Source of the DNA: Gammaproteobacteria bacterium
Lineage (GTDB): Bacteria > Pseudomonadota > Gammaproteobacteria > Pseudomonadales > Pseudomonadaceae
NCBI GenBank assembly: GCA_018826895.1
Contig: JAHJYA010000021.1
Span: 1 to 63,550, forward strand
Length of the DNA stretch: 63,550 bases
Direction: 5' to 3'
The notes under the pieces were generated by a model, which was not told the DNA's origin, ran no database searches, and worked only from the letters and a program-made list of their open reading frames with translations. This document shows positions 41,359 to 53,443 of the stretch, piece after piece (the stretch's first letter is position 1; the number at the start of each line of letters is the position of its first letter). The position numbers and the translations under genes were made by a program.

Positions 41359-42330
41359 ATGAAAGGCAAATCCTTGGCATGGGCCCTGTCGGCTGCTCTC
41401 GCGGGTATCACCCTGAGTGGCGCAGCACAGGCCGAAGATAAATTCGTCACCATTGGCACCGGCGGTCAGACCGGCGTCTATTACGTGGCTGGTCAGTCCA
41501 TCTGCCGTTTCGTCAACCGTGCCTCGGCTGAGCACGGCATCAAGTGCAACGCCCCGGCCAGCGGTGGCGGTGTGGCCAACGTCAATGGCATTCGCAGTGG
41601 CGAATTCAACTTCGGCATCATGCAGTCCGACCATCAGTACAAAGCGCTCAATGGTGTGGCGCCGTTCGCCGCCGAAGGCGCAATGACCGACATTCGTGCG
41701 GTCTTCTCGCTGCAGAGCGAAGTGTTCACCATTCTCGCCCGCCGCTCGGCCAATATCGCCAGCTTCGATGATCTCAAGGGCAAGCGCGTCAACATCGGTA
41801 ACCCGGGTTCGGGTCAGCGCGATACCCTCGAAGAAATCATGGCCGTCAAAGGCTGGGACCGCTCCGCGTTCGCCCTGGCTGCCGAGCTCAAGCCCGCCGA
41901 GCAGGCTTCTGCTCTGGGTGACAACAACATCGATGCGATGACCTACTTCGTCGGTCACCCCAACGGCGCCATCCAGGAAGCCACCACCACCACCGACGCG
42001 GTGCTGGTACCGGTGACCGGTGCTGACATCGACAAGCTGCTGGCCGAGAAGACCTACTACACCAAGGCTGACATCCCAGGTGGCCTGTACAAAGGCAACG
42101 ATGCACCGACTCCGTCGATTGGTGGCAAGGCTGTGCTCTCCACCTCCGCCAGTGCCGACCCGGAAGTGGTCTACCAACTGGTCAAGTCGGTATTCGACAA
42201 CCTTGATCGCTTCAAGCGTCTGCACCCTGCATTTGCCGACCTGAAAGAAGAAGACATGATCAAGGTTGGTCTCACCGCACCGCTGCATGAAGGCGCTGCG
42301 CGCTACTACAAGGAACGTGGCTGGCTGTAA
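41359..42330 (+). CDS. TAXI-family TRAP transporter solute-binding protein
   Basis: Periplasmic receptor of a TRAP-TAXI uptake system, 323 aa, starting at the ATG at 41359 after AAAAGGA. The signal peptide ends at AAQA/EDKF. The TAXI signature FVTIGTGGQTGVYYVAGQSICRFVN and the region IGNPGSGQRDTLEEIM are clear. Substrates of this class are usually dicarboxylates or glutamate-like acids. It is followed by its permease gene after a gap that contains hairpins. Confidence 0.93.
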   Translation: MKGKSLAWALSAALAGITLSGAAQAEDKFVTIGTGGQTGVYYVAGQSICRFVNRASAEHGIKCNAPASGGGVANVNGIRSGEFNFGIMQSDHQYKALNGVAPFAAEGAMTDIRAVFSLQSEVFTILARRSANIASFDDLKGKRVNIGNPGSGQRDTLEEIMAVKGWDRSAFALAAELKPAEQASALGDNNIDAMTYFVGHPNGAIQEATTTTDAVLVPVTGADIDKLLAEKTYYTKADIPGGLYKGNDAPTPSIGGKAVLSTSASADPEVVYQLVKSVFDNLDRFKRLHPAFADLKEEDMIKVGLTAPLHEGAARYYKERGWL

Positions 42331-42336
42331 TTCGGA

Positions 42337-42440
42337 CCGGCCTTGGCTATGCCAGGCCGGCTCCAGGGTCCGCGGTTGCCGGACCTGACCTACGCTTGAA
42401 CCAAGCCCGCGTGCCGTAAGGCCGCGGGTTTTGCTGTTTT
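42337..42440 (+). terminator. Tandem hairpins between receptor and permease genes
   Basis: Three hairpins occur in the 138-bp gap: CCGGCCTTGGC/GCCAGGCCGG (42337-42360), GGTCCG/CGGACC (around 42367-42385) and CCCGCG/CGCGGG (42406-42428), the last followed by TTTTGCTGTTTT. They could partly terminate or protect the upstream message, giving more receptor than permease. Confidence 0.5.
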
Positions 42441-42468
42441 CCGATTACTCGAATGCAGGTTCCATCCC

Positions 42469-45036
<2,568 letters not shown>

Positions 45037-45051
45037 CGGCGGAACGCATGA

Positions 45052-45077
45052 CAAAGGGCAGCTTCGGCTGCCCTTTG
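45052..45077 (+). terminator. Rho-independent terminator after the TRAP permease
   Basis: CAAAGGGCAGC and GCTGCCCTTTG form an 11-bp perfect stem with a TTCG tetraloop, followed by TCGTTT. Confidence 0.9.
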
Positions 45078-45190
45078 TCGTTTAGGGCTGTCGTTCAGGG
45101 CTTGGCCGGGGTCGCGTCGAGCACCGCCGGGCCAGGCCCGTGCCGGTTAGCGTAAGGGCTACAGCCCAACGGACCCGGAGCGCCCCAACC

Positions 45191-46501
45191 ATGACAGCAG
45201 CCCTTGCCGACAGCCCCAATGTTGACCCCGCCACCCTGCGCAAGGTGATCGCCGCCTCGGCCATCGGCAATTTCGTCGAGTGGTTCGATTTTGCCGTGTA
45301 CGGCTTTCTCGCCGTGACTATCGCCAGTTTGTTCTTCCCGCCGGGTAACGCCTCGCTGGCGCTGTTGCAGACCTTTGCGGTATTCGCCGTGTCCTTCGCC
45401 CTGCGCCCGCTGGGTGGGATTTTCTTCGGCATTCTGGGCGACCGCATCGGCCGTAAGCGCGTGCTGGCCTTCACCGTCTTGCTGATGGCGGGTGCGACCA
45501 CGCTGATCGGCCTGCTGCCGACCTATGCCTCGATCGGCCTGTTCGCGCCGCTGCTGCTGGCCTTGGCGCGCTGCGCCCAGGGCTTCTCTGCCGGCGGCGA
45601 GTACGCCGGGGCCTGCGCCTTCGTCATGGAGCACGCGCCTACCGAGCGCAAGGCGCGCTATGGCAGCTTTGTCCCGGTTTCGACCTTTATGGCCTTCGCC
45701 TGTGCCGCCGGGTTGGTGTTCGGCCTGGGCCTGCTGCTCAGTGAAGCGCAGATGCAGAGTTGGGGCTGGCGCCTGCCGTTTCTGATCGCCGCGCCCCTGG
45801 GCTTGGTCGGTCTGTATATGCGCCTGCACCTGGACGAGTCGCCGGCGTTTCGCGCCCTGGCGGCGCAGCCCCAGGCCCAGCATTCGCCGTTGCGTGAAAC
45901 CCTGAGCAGCCATGGCCGTACCATCGTCTGCTTGTCGGCGTTTATCTCGGCCACGGCGCTGTCGTTCTATATGTTCACCACCTACCTGACCACTTACATG
46001 CAGGTGGTCGGCGGGGCTTCACGACCCACCGCGCTGCTGGCCAGTTTGATGGCGTTGTTGTTTGCTGCCGCGCTCTGTCCGTTGGTGGGGCGCTATTCGG
46101 ATTGGGTCGGGCGCCGGCGCACCATCCTGACCGCCTGCCTATGCCTGATTCTCGCGGTGTACCCTGCATTTATGCTGGCCGGCTCGGGTCAGTTGCTGGC
46201 CTCGGCCCTGGGGGCGATGCTGCTGGCGGTGGGTGCAGTCACCTGTGGTGTGGTGACCGCCGTGCTGCTGTCCGAGCAATTCCCCACGCGGGTGCGCTAC
46301 ACCGCCTCGGCCTTTACCTACAACCTGGCGTACACCATTTTTGGTGGCACCGCGCCGCTGATTGCCACCTGGCTGATCGAGCTGAGCGGCCAGCGTATGG
46401 CGCCGGCCTATTATCTGATCGTCATCGCCGTACTGGCCCTGGTCGGCGGCTTGTCGTTGCCGGAGTCGAGCAAGCGCTCGCTGAATTATCAGCCGGCATA
46501 A
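45191..46501 (+). CDS. MFS transporter, metabolite:H+ symporter family
   Basis: A 436-aa carrier with twelve helices, starting at the ATG at 45191. The N-terminal motif AASAIGNFVEWFDFAVYGFLA, the loop FFGILGDRIGRKRVL and the QGFSAGGEYAGACAFVMEHAP segment are diagnostic of the KgtP/ProP/ShiA group, which imports dicarboxylates, osmolytes or aromatic acids with protons. The exact substrate cannot be assigned. Confidence 0.9.
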   Translation: MTAALADSPNVDPATLRKVIAASAIGNFVEWFDFAVYGFLAVTIASLFFPPGNASLALLQTFAVFAVSFALRPLGGIFFGILGDRIGRKRVLAFTVLLMAGATTLIGLLPTYASIGLFAPLLLALARCAQGFSAGGEYAGACAFVMEHAPTERKARYGSFVPVSTFMAFACAAGLVFGLGLLLSEAQMQSWGWRLPFLIAAPLGLVGLYMRLHLDESPAFRALAAQPQAQHSPLRETLSSHGRTIVCLSAFISATALSFYMFTTYLTTYMQVVGGASRPTALLASLMALLFAAALCPLVGRYSDWVGRRRTILTACLCLILAVYPAFMLAGSGQLLASALGAMLLAVGAVTCGVVTAVLLSEQFPTRVRYTASAFTYNLAYTIFGGTAPLIATWLIELSGQRMAPAYYLIVIAVLALVGGLSLPESSKRSLNYQPA

Positions 46502-46599
46502 CAGGTAGCAGCAGGCGACGGTCATGCAAGCGACATGGCCTGCCAGACTGGGTACCCTAGGCGCTTGCCTTGCTACCCGTCACGGACGCCCCGCCACCG

Positions 46600-49500
46600 A
46601 TGCTCACCCTCTACCACGCCCCCGATCTAGAAACCCTTGGCGAGCTGGCCACCACGCTGCTCGCCCAGCCGCTGCGCGAGCCCTTCGCCCCGGCGCTGGT
46701 GGTGGTGCCCAGCCAGGGCATGGGACGTTGGCTGACTCTGGAGCTGGCGCGCAAGCAGGGCATTGCCATGCAACTGGAGGTGCAGTTGCCGGCGCGCTTT
46801 GTCTGGGACTTGTCGCGGCTGGCCCTGGGGCAGTTGCCCGAGCAGTCGGCCTTCGCCCCCAGCACCCTGGCCTGGCGCTTGTACGACTGGCTGTGCGAGC
46901 CGCAGCACCTCGCCGAAACGCCACGCCTGGCGCATTACCTCGACGGTGGCGATGAGCGCCGGCGGCTGTCGCTGGCGCTGAAGATCGCCGACGTGTTCGA
47001 CCAATACCTGCTGTACCGCGACGATTGGCTGGCCGCCTGGGAGCGCAACGAGCTGCTCGACCTCGGCGCGGACGAAGCCTGGCAGGCCCTGCTCTGGCGC
47101 GAGCTGACCCGCGACGGCCACCCGCACCGTGCGCGCCTGCTGGAAGACCTGCTGCGCCGCCTACACGACGCCACGCCCATCGCTGGCCTGCCCGAGCGGC
47201 TCGTGGTGTTCGGCATCAGCAGCCTGCCCAGCCACCACCTGCGGGTGCTCGAAGGCCTGGCGCGGCACACCGAGGTGTTTCTCTTCGCCCTCAACCCGTG
47301 CCGCGAGGCTTGGGGCGATATCCGCGATATTCGCGAGCTGGCGCGCCAGCCCGAGTTAAGCCCGGACGACTGGTACCTGGATGTCGGCCATCCGCTGCTC
47401 GCCAGCCTTGGCAAGCAGGGCCGGGATTTTTTCGACAGCCTGTTCAGCCTGGCCTCGGCCGAGGGCAGCCAGGAGATCGGCCTGTACTCCGAGGACGACG
47501 CGCTGCATGACGGCAGCCTGCTCCAGGCCCTGCAGAACGACATCCTGCGCCTGCACACGCGCCGCCCCGACGAGCGCCTGCGCCTGCGTGCCGACGACCG
47601 CTCGCTGGAGCTGCACATCGCCCACTCGCCGTTGCGTGAAGTGGAAATCCTCCACGACCAGTTGCTCGCCCGCTTCGCCGCCGACCCGACCCTGACGCCC
47701 GACCAGGTGGTGGTGCTGACCCCGGACATCGAGCGCTATGCGCCCTATATCGAGGCCGTGTTCGCCCCGCGCAGCTCGGCGCCGCGCATCCCCTTCAGCT
47801 TGGCCGACCGCAGCCTGCGTGCAGAAATCCCGCTGCTTGAAGCCTTCCTTGGCCTGCTGGCGCTGCCCGACAGCCGCTTTACCGCCGAAGAGCTGCTGAC
47901 CTGGCTGGAGCAACCGGCCCTGGCGCGCCGCGCCGGCATTGAGGCCGAAGACCTGCCGCTGCTGCGCGACTGGCTGCGCGACGCCGGCGTGCGCTGGGGC
48001 CGCGACGCTGCGCACCGTAGCCAGCTCGGCCTGCCGGCGGACGACGCCTTCACCTGGCGCCAGGGCCTCGACCGCCTGCTGCTGGGCTTTGCCGCGCCGC
48101 CACAGCTGGCCGGCGACCAGGTGCCCTTGCTCGGCGCCAGCTGGCCGCTGGATGCGCTGGAAGGCGGCCGCGCGCAACTGCTCGGGCGCCTGGTCGCCTT
48201 CGTCGAGCGCCTGGCCAGCCTGGCCCAGAGCCTGCAACGACCGCGGCCGCTGGCGGAGTGGGCGCAGAGCCTGCAACAGCTGATCGACCAATTGTTTGAT
48301 GAACGGGAAGCCGGCGACACCCTGTTGCTGCTGGCCAAGGCCTGTGCGGCGCTGCAGGAGCAGGGCCTGGCCGCCGGCATCGAGCGGCAGATCGAGCTGG
48401 CGCTGGTGCGCCAGCAACTGACCACGGCCCTGGAGCAAGGCAGCGCCGCCTCGGGGTTTCTCACCGGCGCGGTGACGTTCTGCACCATGGTGCCGATGCG
48501 CAGCCTGCCGTTTCGCCAGGTCTGCCTGCTCGGCCTGGATGACGGCGCCCTGCCACGGCGCACGCCCTCGGCCGGCTTCGACCTGATCAGCCACAAGCCA
48601 CGGCGGGGCGACCGCGCCCGGCGCCTGGACGACCGCTACCTGCTGCTGGAAATTCTCCTCTCGGCGCGCAGCGGCCTGTACCTCAGCTACGTCGGCCGCG
48701 ACCCGCGCAGCAACGCGGTGCTGCCGCCCTCGGTGCTGGTCAGCGAGCTGCTCGACGTAATCGACCTGACTGCGATCTGCGAAGACGCCGACGATTCGCG
48801 CGCCAGCGTGCAGTTGACCGTCGAACATCCGCTGCAACCTTTCGCCCCCGGTAATTTCGCCGGTGGCCAGCACTTGGGCTTTGCCGGCTCCTGGCACCGC
48901 GCCGCCCAGCGCCTGAGTGAGCCGGTGGCCGCACCCGTGCCTTTTGCCGGCGTGTTGGCGAGCGCCGATGACGAGTTGCTGACCCTGGAGCCGAGCCAGC
49001 TGATTCACTGTTTCAAACACCCGGCGCGCTTTCTCCTGGAGCAGCGCCTGGGCCTGCGCCTGGCCGAGGTCGATGAAGCCTTGGCGGGCGATGAGCCGTT
49101 CAGCGTCGAGTGGACCCGTCAGCACGGCCTGCGCCAGTTGGCCCTGCAAGCCGTCGAGCAGGGTTGGAGCGAGCAGCAGGAGCGTGCGGTGGCCGCTGCC
49201 TCGGGCTGGCTGCCGGTCGGCGAGTTGGGCCAGGCCTACTGGGGACGCATCCGCGCGCCGATCCGCGCGTTTGCCCCGACCCTGCTCGACGAGCGCCCGG
49301 CGGATGCGCCACAGCCGCTGCTGGTCGACCTCGAACTGGCCGGTGTGCGCATCCACGGCTGGCTGGAGGGCGTCACCGCCGAGGGCCTGTTCGACTACCG
49401 CCTGCGCGACCTCGGCGCCTGGGAGCTGGCGCCGTTCTGGCTGCGCCACCTGCTGCTCAACTGCGCCGCTACCCCGGGCATCGCCCGCGACAGCCGCCTG

Positions 49501-49863
49501 CTCTCGCCGAAAAGCGAATGGCGTCTCGGTCCCCTGTCTGATGCCCGCGCGCTGCTCGAGCCCTGGCTGCACGCCTACCAGCAGGCACTGTGCGAACCGC
49601 TGCCGCTGTTCGCCAAATGCAGCCACGGCTTCGCCCACAAATGGCGCCACCCCGGCCGCAAAGAGCCGATTGACGCCGCGCGCAGCGAGGCGCGGGTGAT
49701 GTGGCAGGGCAACGACTTTATGACCGGCGAAAGCCAGGACCCCTGGAACGCCCTGGCCTGGCGCGACCGCGAACCGCTCGACGCCCGCTTCGAGGCGCTG
49801 GCCGAACAGCTCTACGGCCCGGCCCTGGATGCCCTGCAAGGCAGCGATGAGGAAGACGCATGA
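46600..49863 (+). CDS. recC: Exodeoxyribonuclease V gamma subunit RecC
   Basis: The Chi-scanning subunit of RecBCD, 1087 aa from the ATG at 46600 (MLTLYHAPDLETLGEL); a TTG at 46570 would add ten residues. The N-terminal inactive helicase part begins with ALVVVPSQGMGRWL and the C-terminal inactive nuclease-like part follows. The text SFSLADRSLR, TMVPMRSLPFRQVCLLGLDDGALPR and RRGDRARRLDDRYLLLE are recC landmarks. It overlaps recB by four bases, so recC-recB-recD is one operon. Confidence 0.95.
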   Translation: MLTLYHAPDLETLGELATTLLAQPLREPFAPALVVVPSQGMGRWLTLELARKQGIAMQLEVQLPARFVWDLSRLALGQLPEQSAFAPSTLAWRLYDWLCEPQHLAETPRLAHYLDGGDERRRLSLALKIADVFDQYLLYRDDWLAAWERNELLDLGADEAWQALLWRELTRDGHPHRARLLEDLLRRLHDATPIAGLPERLVVFGISSLPSHHLRVLEGLARHTEVFLFALNPCREAWGDIRDIRELARQPELSPDDWYLDVGHPLLASLGKQGRDFFDSLFSLASAEGSQEIGLYSEDDALHDGSLLQALQNDILRLHTRRPDERLRLRADDRSLELHIAHSPLREVEILHDQLLARFAADPTLTPDQVVVLTPDIERYAPYIEAVFAPRSSAPRIPFSLADRSLRAEIPLLEAFLGLLALPDSRFTAEELLTWLEQPALARRAGIEAEDLPLLRDWLRDAGVRWGRDAAHRSQLGLPADDAFTWRQGLDRLLLGFAAPPQLAGDQVPLLGASWPLDALEGGRAQLLGRLVAFVERLASLAQSLQRPRPLAEWAQSLQQLIDQLFDEREAGDTLLLLAKACAALQEQGLAAGIERQIELALVRQQLTTALEQGSAASGFLTGAVTFCTMVPMRSLPFRQVCLLGLDDGALPRRTPSAGFDLISHKPRRGDRARRLDDRYLLLEILLSARSGLYLSYVGRDPRSNAVLPPSVLVSELLDVIDLTAICEDADDSRASVQLTVEHPLQPFAPGNFAGGQHLGFAGSWHRAAQRLSEPVAAPVPFAGVLASADDELLTLEPSQLIHCFKHPARFLLEQRLGLRLAEVDEALAGDEPFSVEWTRQHGLRQLALQAVEQGWSEQQERAVAAASGWLPVGELGQAYWGRIRAPIRAFAPTLLDERPADAPQPLLVDLELAGVRIHGWLEGVTAEGLFDYRLRDLGAWELAPFWLRHLLLNCAATPGIARDSRLLSPKSEWRLGPLSDARALLEPWLHAYQQALCEPLPLFAKCSHGFAHKWRHPGRKEPIDAARSEARVMWQGNDFMTGESQDPWNALAWRDREPLDARFEALAEQLYGPALDALQGSDEEDA

Positions 49864-52800
49864 GTACCGCCGCCTTGAACCTGCTGCACGACAGCTTTAC
49901 CGGCCGTACGCTGATCGAAGCCAGTGCCGGCACCGGCAAGACCTGGACCCTGACCGCGCTCTACGCTCGCCTGTTGCTGGAAAAACAGCTGAGTGTCGGG
50001 CAGATCCTGGTGGTCACCTTTACCACCGCCGCCACGGCGGAGCTGCGCGAGCGCATTCGCCTGCGCCTGGCCGAGTTGCTGGCGGTCTATGAACAGGGGC
50101 CGGGCGCCGATGCGCTGCTCAATGAGCTGCATGCCCAGTACCCGGACCCGGCCAGCCACCGCCGGCTGTTACTGGCGGTGCATGGCTTTGATGAAGCAGC
50201 GATCTTCACCATTCACGGTTTCTGCCAGCGCGCGCTGCAGGACGCGGCGTTCGAGGCCGGCGGCGATTTCGACAACGAGCTGACCCATGACGATCGCGAG
50301 ATCATCGACGCGCTGCTTGCCGACCTCTGGCGTCACGAGCTGGCCAGCGCCGAGCCTGAGTGGGCGGCGTTTCTGGTGCAGCAGAAGATCACCCCGCAGA
50401 GCCTGCGTCAGCGCCTGCGCAATCACCTCGGCAAGCCCTACCTGCGCATCGAGCCGCAACCTGGCGCGCGCTCCGACCTGGGCGCGTTGCGCGCGGCCTG
50501 GCAACACGCTCACAGCTTCTGGCAGCGCGACAGCAGCGCCTGGCTGGAACAGCTCAAGGCGTTCGATGGCTTCAAGAGCAACATGGTCGATGTCGCCAAA
50601 CTGGGCGCCTGGCAAATCGAGTTGCAGGGCTATTTCAGCGACGCTGCAGCGCTGTTCGGCAAGACCGATGCCTACCGCCGGCTGTCCCGTGAGGGCCTGA
50701 ACAAGGCCTGCAAAAAGGGCAGCACTGTCCCGGACAGTCCGCTGGCCGATGCGCTGCAAGGGCTCTGCGATGCCCTGGATGCCGCGCAGCCCGAGGCCGA
50801 GCAACGGTTGATCGACCTGCAGGTGCGGCTGATCGGCCAGCTTGATGCGCAACTGCCGGCGCGCAAGGCCGCCCAGCGCCTACTGGCCTTCGATGACCTG
50901 CTCAACCGCCTGCAGCAGGCGTTGCAGGGCGAGGCGGGCGAGCACTTGGCCGCGACCCTGCGCGCGCAGTACCCGGTGGCGCTGATCGACGAATTTCAGG
51001 ACACCGACCCGGTGCAGTACCAGGTGTTCCAGCGCATCTACGCGCAGGCCGGCGACCTGTGTTTTGTCGGCGACCCCAAGCAGGCGATCTATGCCTTCCG
51101 CGGCGCCGACCTGGCCACCTACCTCAAGGCCCGCAACGAGGCGGCGCGGCAATACAGCCTGGCCACCAATCACCGCTCCACGCCGGAGCTGATCGCGGCG
51201 CTCAACCAGGTGTTCGACCGGCCGCTGCCGTTCGCCGAGCCGGGCCTGGACTACCCGCCGGTGGGCGCCAGCATCAAGCCCCGTGCGCAACTGGTGCTGC
51301 CATCTGTGGCCGATGAAACGGATGCGCCTTTGGCGCTGGTCTGGCTGGGCGACGACTACCTGGGCAAGGGAGAGGCCGGCAGCCTCGTCGCTCCGGATAC
51401 CGCGCGGCGCATCGCCGCCCTGCTGGTGGCCAGCAGCCAGGGCGAGGCTTACTTCGCTACTGAAGACGCGCGCACGCCGCTCAAGGGCGGCGACATCGCC
51501 GTGCTGGTGGCCAGCCACCGTCAGGCTGCCGAGGTCGCCGCCGAGTTGGCCGCGCGCGGCGTGCCCAGTGTGCGCCGTGGCAAGGAAAACGTCTGGCACA
51601 GCGAGGAGGCGGCGGAGCTGGCTGCGGTGCTGGCCGCCTACGCCGAGCCGGGCCGCGAAGGTGCCTTGCGTTATGCCCTGGCCAGCCGCCTGCTCGGGCG
51701 CAGTGCGGCGGATCTTGCCGCCTGCACGGACGACGCCCAGGCCTGGGATGCCGAGCGCGAAGCGGCCGAGCGTTACCATCAGCTCTGGCAGCAGCACGGT
51801 TTTATGCGCGCGTTCCGCGCCTGGCTCGACGAGCAGCAGGTGGCGCAGCGGCTGCTGGCGCTGGTGGACGGCGAACGCCGCCTGACCAACCTGCTGCACC
51901 TGGCCGAGCTGCTGCAAAGCGAAAGCCTGCAACGCCCCGGGCTGGAGCAACTGCTGAGCTGGTTCAACGCCCAGCGCAGCGCCGAGAGCCACGGTGAAGA
52001 AGCGCTGCTGCGCCTGGAAAGCGATGCCGAGCGGGTGCAGATCGTCACCATCCACACCTCCAAAGGCTTGGAGTACCCGCTGGTGTTCTGCCCCTACCTG
52101 TGGGACGGCGCCCTGCTGCGTCAGCATGAAGACATCAGCTGCCACGCTGACGACGGCACACCGCTGCTCGACCTCGGCGGCGAGCAGTTCGACCTGCACC
52201 GTGAACGCGCGCGGCATGAACGCTTTGCGGAAAAACTGCGCCTGGCCTACGTCGCCCTGACCCGCGCCCGGGATCGCCTCTGGCTGCACTGGGGCCCGGT
52301 GGACTGCAAACCGAAAAAGGACGGCAGCCTGGCCGACAGCGGCCTGCACAGCAGCGCCCTGGCCTGGCTGCTGCACGGCCGTGCGCTGCCCGGCGCGGAT
52401 GCCCTGAGTGAACTCGGCGGCCACCTGCAAAGCCTCAGCCCCCAGGGGCTGCGTGGCGAAATTGAGCAACTGGTCAGCCGCAGCCAGGGGCAGATGGCCG
52501 TGCAGGCGCTACGCCAGGACGAGGCCAGCGCCAGCGGCGAGCAACGTGCCCCGGCGCCCGCGCCTCTGGCCAACCTGCAACGCAGCTTGCACAGCGCCTG
52601 GCGCATCGGCAGCTTCTCCGGCCTGGCTGCCGGCATGCACGTGGAAGCGCCAGACCGCGACGGTCTGGTGATACCGGCGGCCAGCGAACCCGGCAGTGGC
52701 TTTTTCGCCTTCCCCCGTGGCGCGCGGGCCGGTACCTGCCTGCATGCGATCCTCGAAGACTGGGCGCGCGACAAGGCGCCGCTCGCCGAGCTGGTCGAAC

Positions 52801-53405
52801 CTGCCCTGAGCAGCCACGGCATCAGCGCCGACTGGACAGCCATCGCCCAGCAGCACTTGCAGCAGGTGCTCGATAGCGACCTCGATGGCCAAGGCTTGAC
52901 CCTGGCCGGCCTGCGCGGCGCGCGGCGCCTGCCCGAGCTGGGCTTCACCTTCCCGGTGGCCGGCCTCGATGTGCAGCGCCTGCGGGCGATTCTCTGCGAT
53001 CCGGCCCATGGCCTGAGCGAGCCAATGCGTAACGCCGCCGCACGCCTGGAGTTCGATCAGTTGAAGGGCTTTCTCAAGGGCTTTATCGACCTCACGTTCG
53101 AGCACCAGGGGCGTTGGTATATCGCCGACTACAAATCCAACTGGCTCGGCCCGGATGTCAGCTACTACGGTGGCACGCGGCTGGAGCAGGCCTTGGCTGC
53201 CGAACACTATTACCTGCAGTACCTGATCTACCTGGTGGCGCTGCGGCGCTTTTTGCGCCAGCGCCTGGTCGACTTTGACGGCAGCCAGTTGGGCGGTGCC
53301 TATTACCTGTTCCTGCGCGGCATGCCCACGGCCGGGGTGTACTTCTCGCGCCCGGCGGACAGTCTGCTGGATGCACTTGATTCGCTGTTTGCGGAGGGGC
53401 TGTGA
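49860..53405 (+). CDS. recB: Exodeoxyribonuclease V beta subunit RecB
   Basis: Helicase-nuclease subunit of RecBCD, 1181 aa (E. coli 1180). UvrD-type motor: Walker [13 protein letters not shown], motif [15 protein letters not shown], motif [19 protein letters not shown], later motifs [16 protein letters not shown] and [13 protein letters not shown]. The C-terminal nuclease domain has the catalytic [10 protein letters not shown], so it should cut DNA. It is coupled to recC before it and recD after it. Confidence 0.96.
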   Translation: MSTAALNLLHDSFTGRTLIEASAGTGKTWTLTALYARLLLEKQLSVGQILVVTFTTAATAELRERIRLRLAELLAVYEQGPGADALLNELHAQYPDPASHRRLLLAVHGFDEAAIFTIHGFCQRALQDAAFEAGGDFDNELTHDDREIIDALLADLWRHELASAEPEWAAFLVQQKITPQSLRQRLRNHLGKPYLRIEPQPGARSDLGALRAAWQHAHSFWQRDSSAWLEQLKAFDGFKSNMVDVAKLGAWQIELQGYFSDAAALFGKTDAYRRLSREGLNKACKKGSTVPDSPLADALQGLCDALDAAQPEAEQRLIDLQVRLIGQLDAQLPARKAAQRLLAFDDLLNRLQQALQGEAGEHLAATLRAQYPVALIDEFQDTDPVQYQVFQRIYAQAGDLCFVGDPKQAIYAFRGADLATYLKARNEAARQYSLATNHRSTPELIAALNQVFDRPLPFAEPGLDYPPVGASIKPRAQLVLPSVADETDAPLALVWLGDDYLGKGEAGSLVAPDTARRIAALLVASSQGEAYFATEDARTPLKGGDIAVLVASHRQAAEVAAELAARGVPSVRRGKENVWHSEEAAELAAVLAAYAEPGREGALRYALASRLLGRSAADLAACTDDAQAWDAEREAAERYHQLWQQHGFMRAFRAWLDEQQVAQRLLALVDGERRLTNLLHLAELLQSESLQRPGLEQLLSWFNAQRSAESHGEEALLRLESDAERVQIVTIHTSKGLEYPLVFCPYLWDGALLRQHEDISCHADDGTPLLDLGGEQFDLHRERARHERFAEKLRLAYVALTRARDRLWLHWGPVDCKPKKDGSLADSGLHSSALAWLLHGRALPGADALSELGGHLQSLSPQGLRGEIEQLVSRSQGQMAVQALRQDEASASGEQRAPAPAPLANLQRSLHSAWRIGSFSGLAAGMHVEAPDRDGLVIPAASEPGSGFFAFPRGARAGTCLHAILEDWARDKAPLAELVEPALSSHGISADWTAIAQQHLQQVLDSDLDGQGLTLAGLRGARRLPELGFTFPVAGLDVQRLRAILCDPAHGLSEPMRNAAARLEFDQLKGFLKGFIDLTFEHQGRWYIADYKSNWLGPDVSYYGGTRLEQALAAEHYYLQYLIYLVALRRFLRQRLVDFDGSQLGGAYYLFLRGMPTAGVYFSRPADSLLDALDSLFAEGL

Positions 53406-53443
53406 TGAGCGTGGGGGCAAACGCTAAATCCCAGGAGCCCGGC

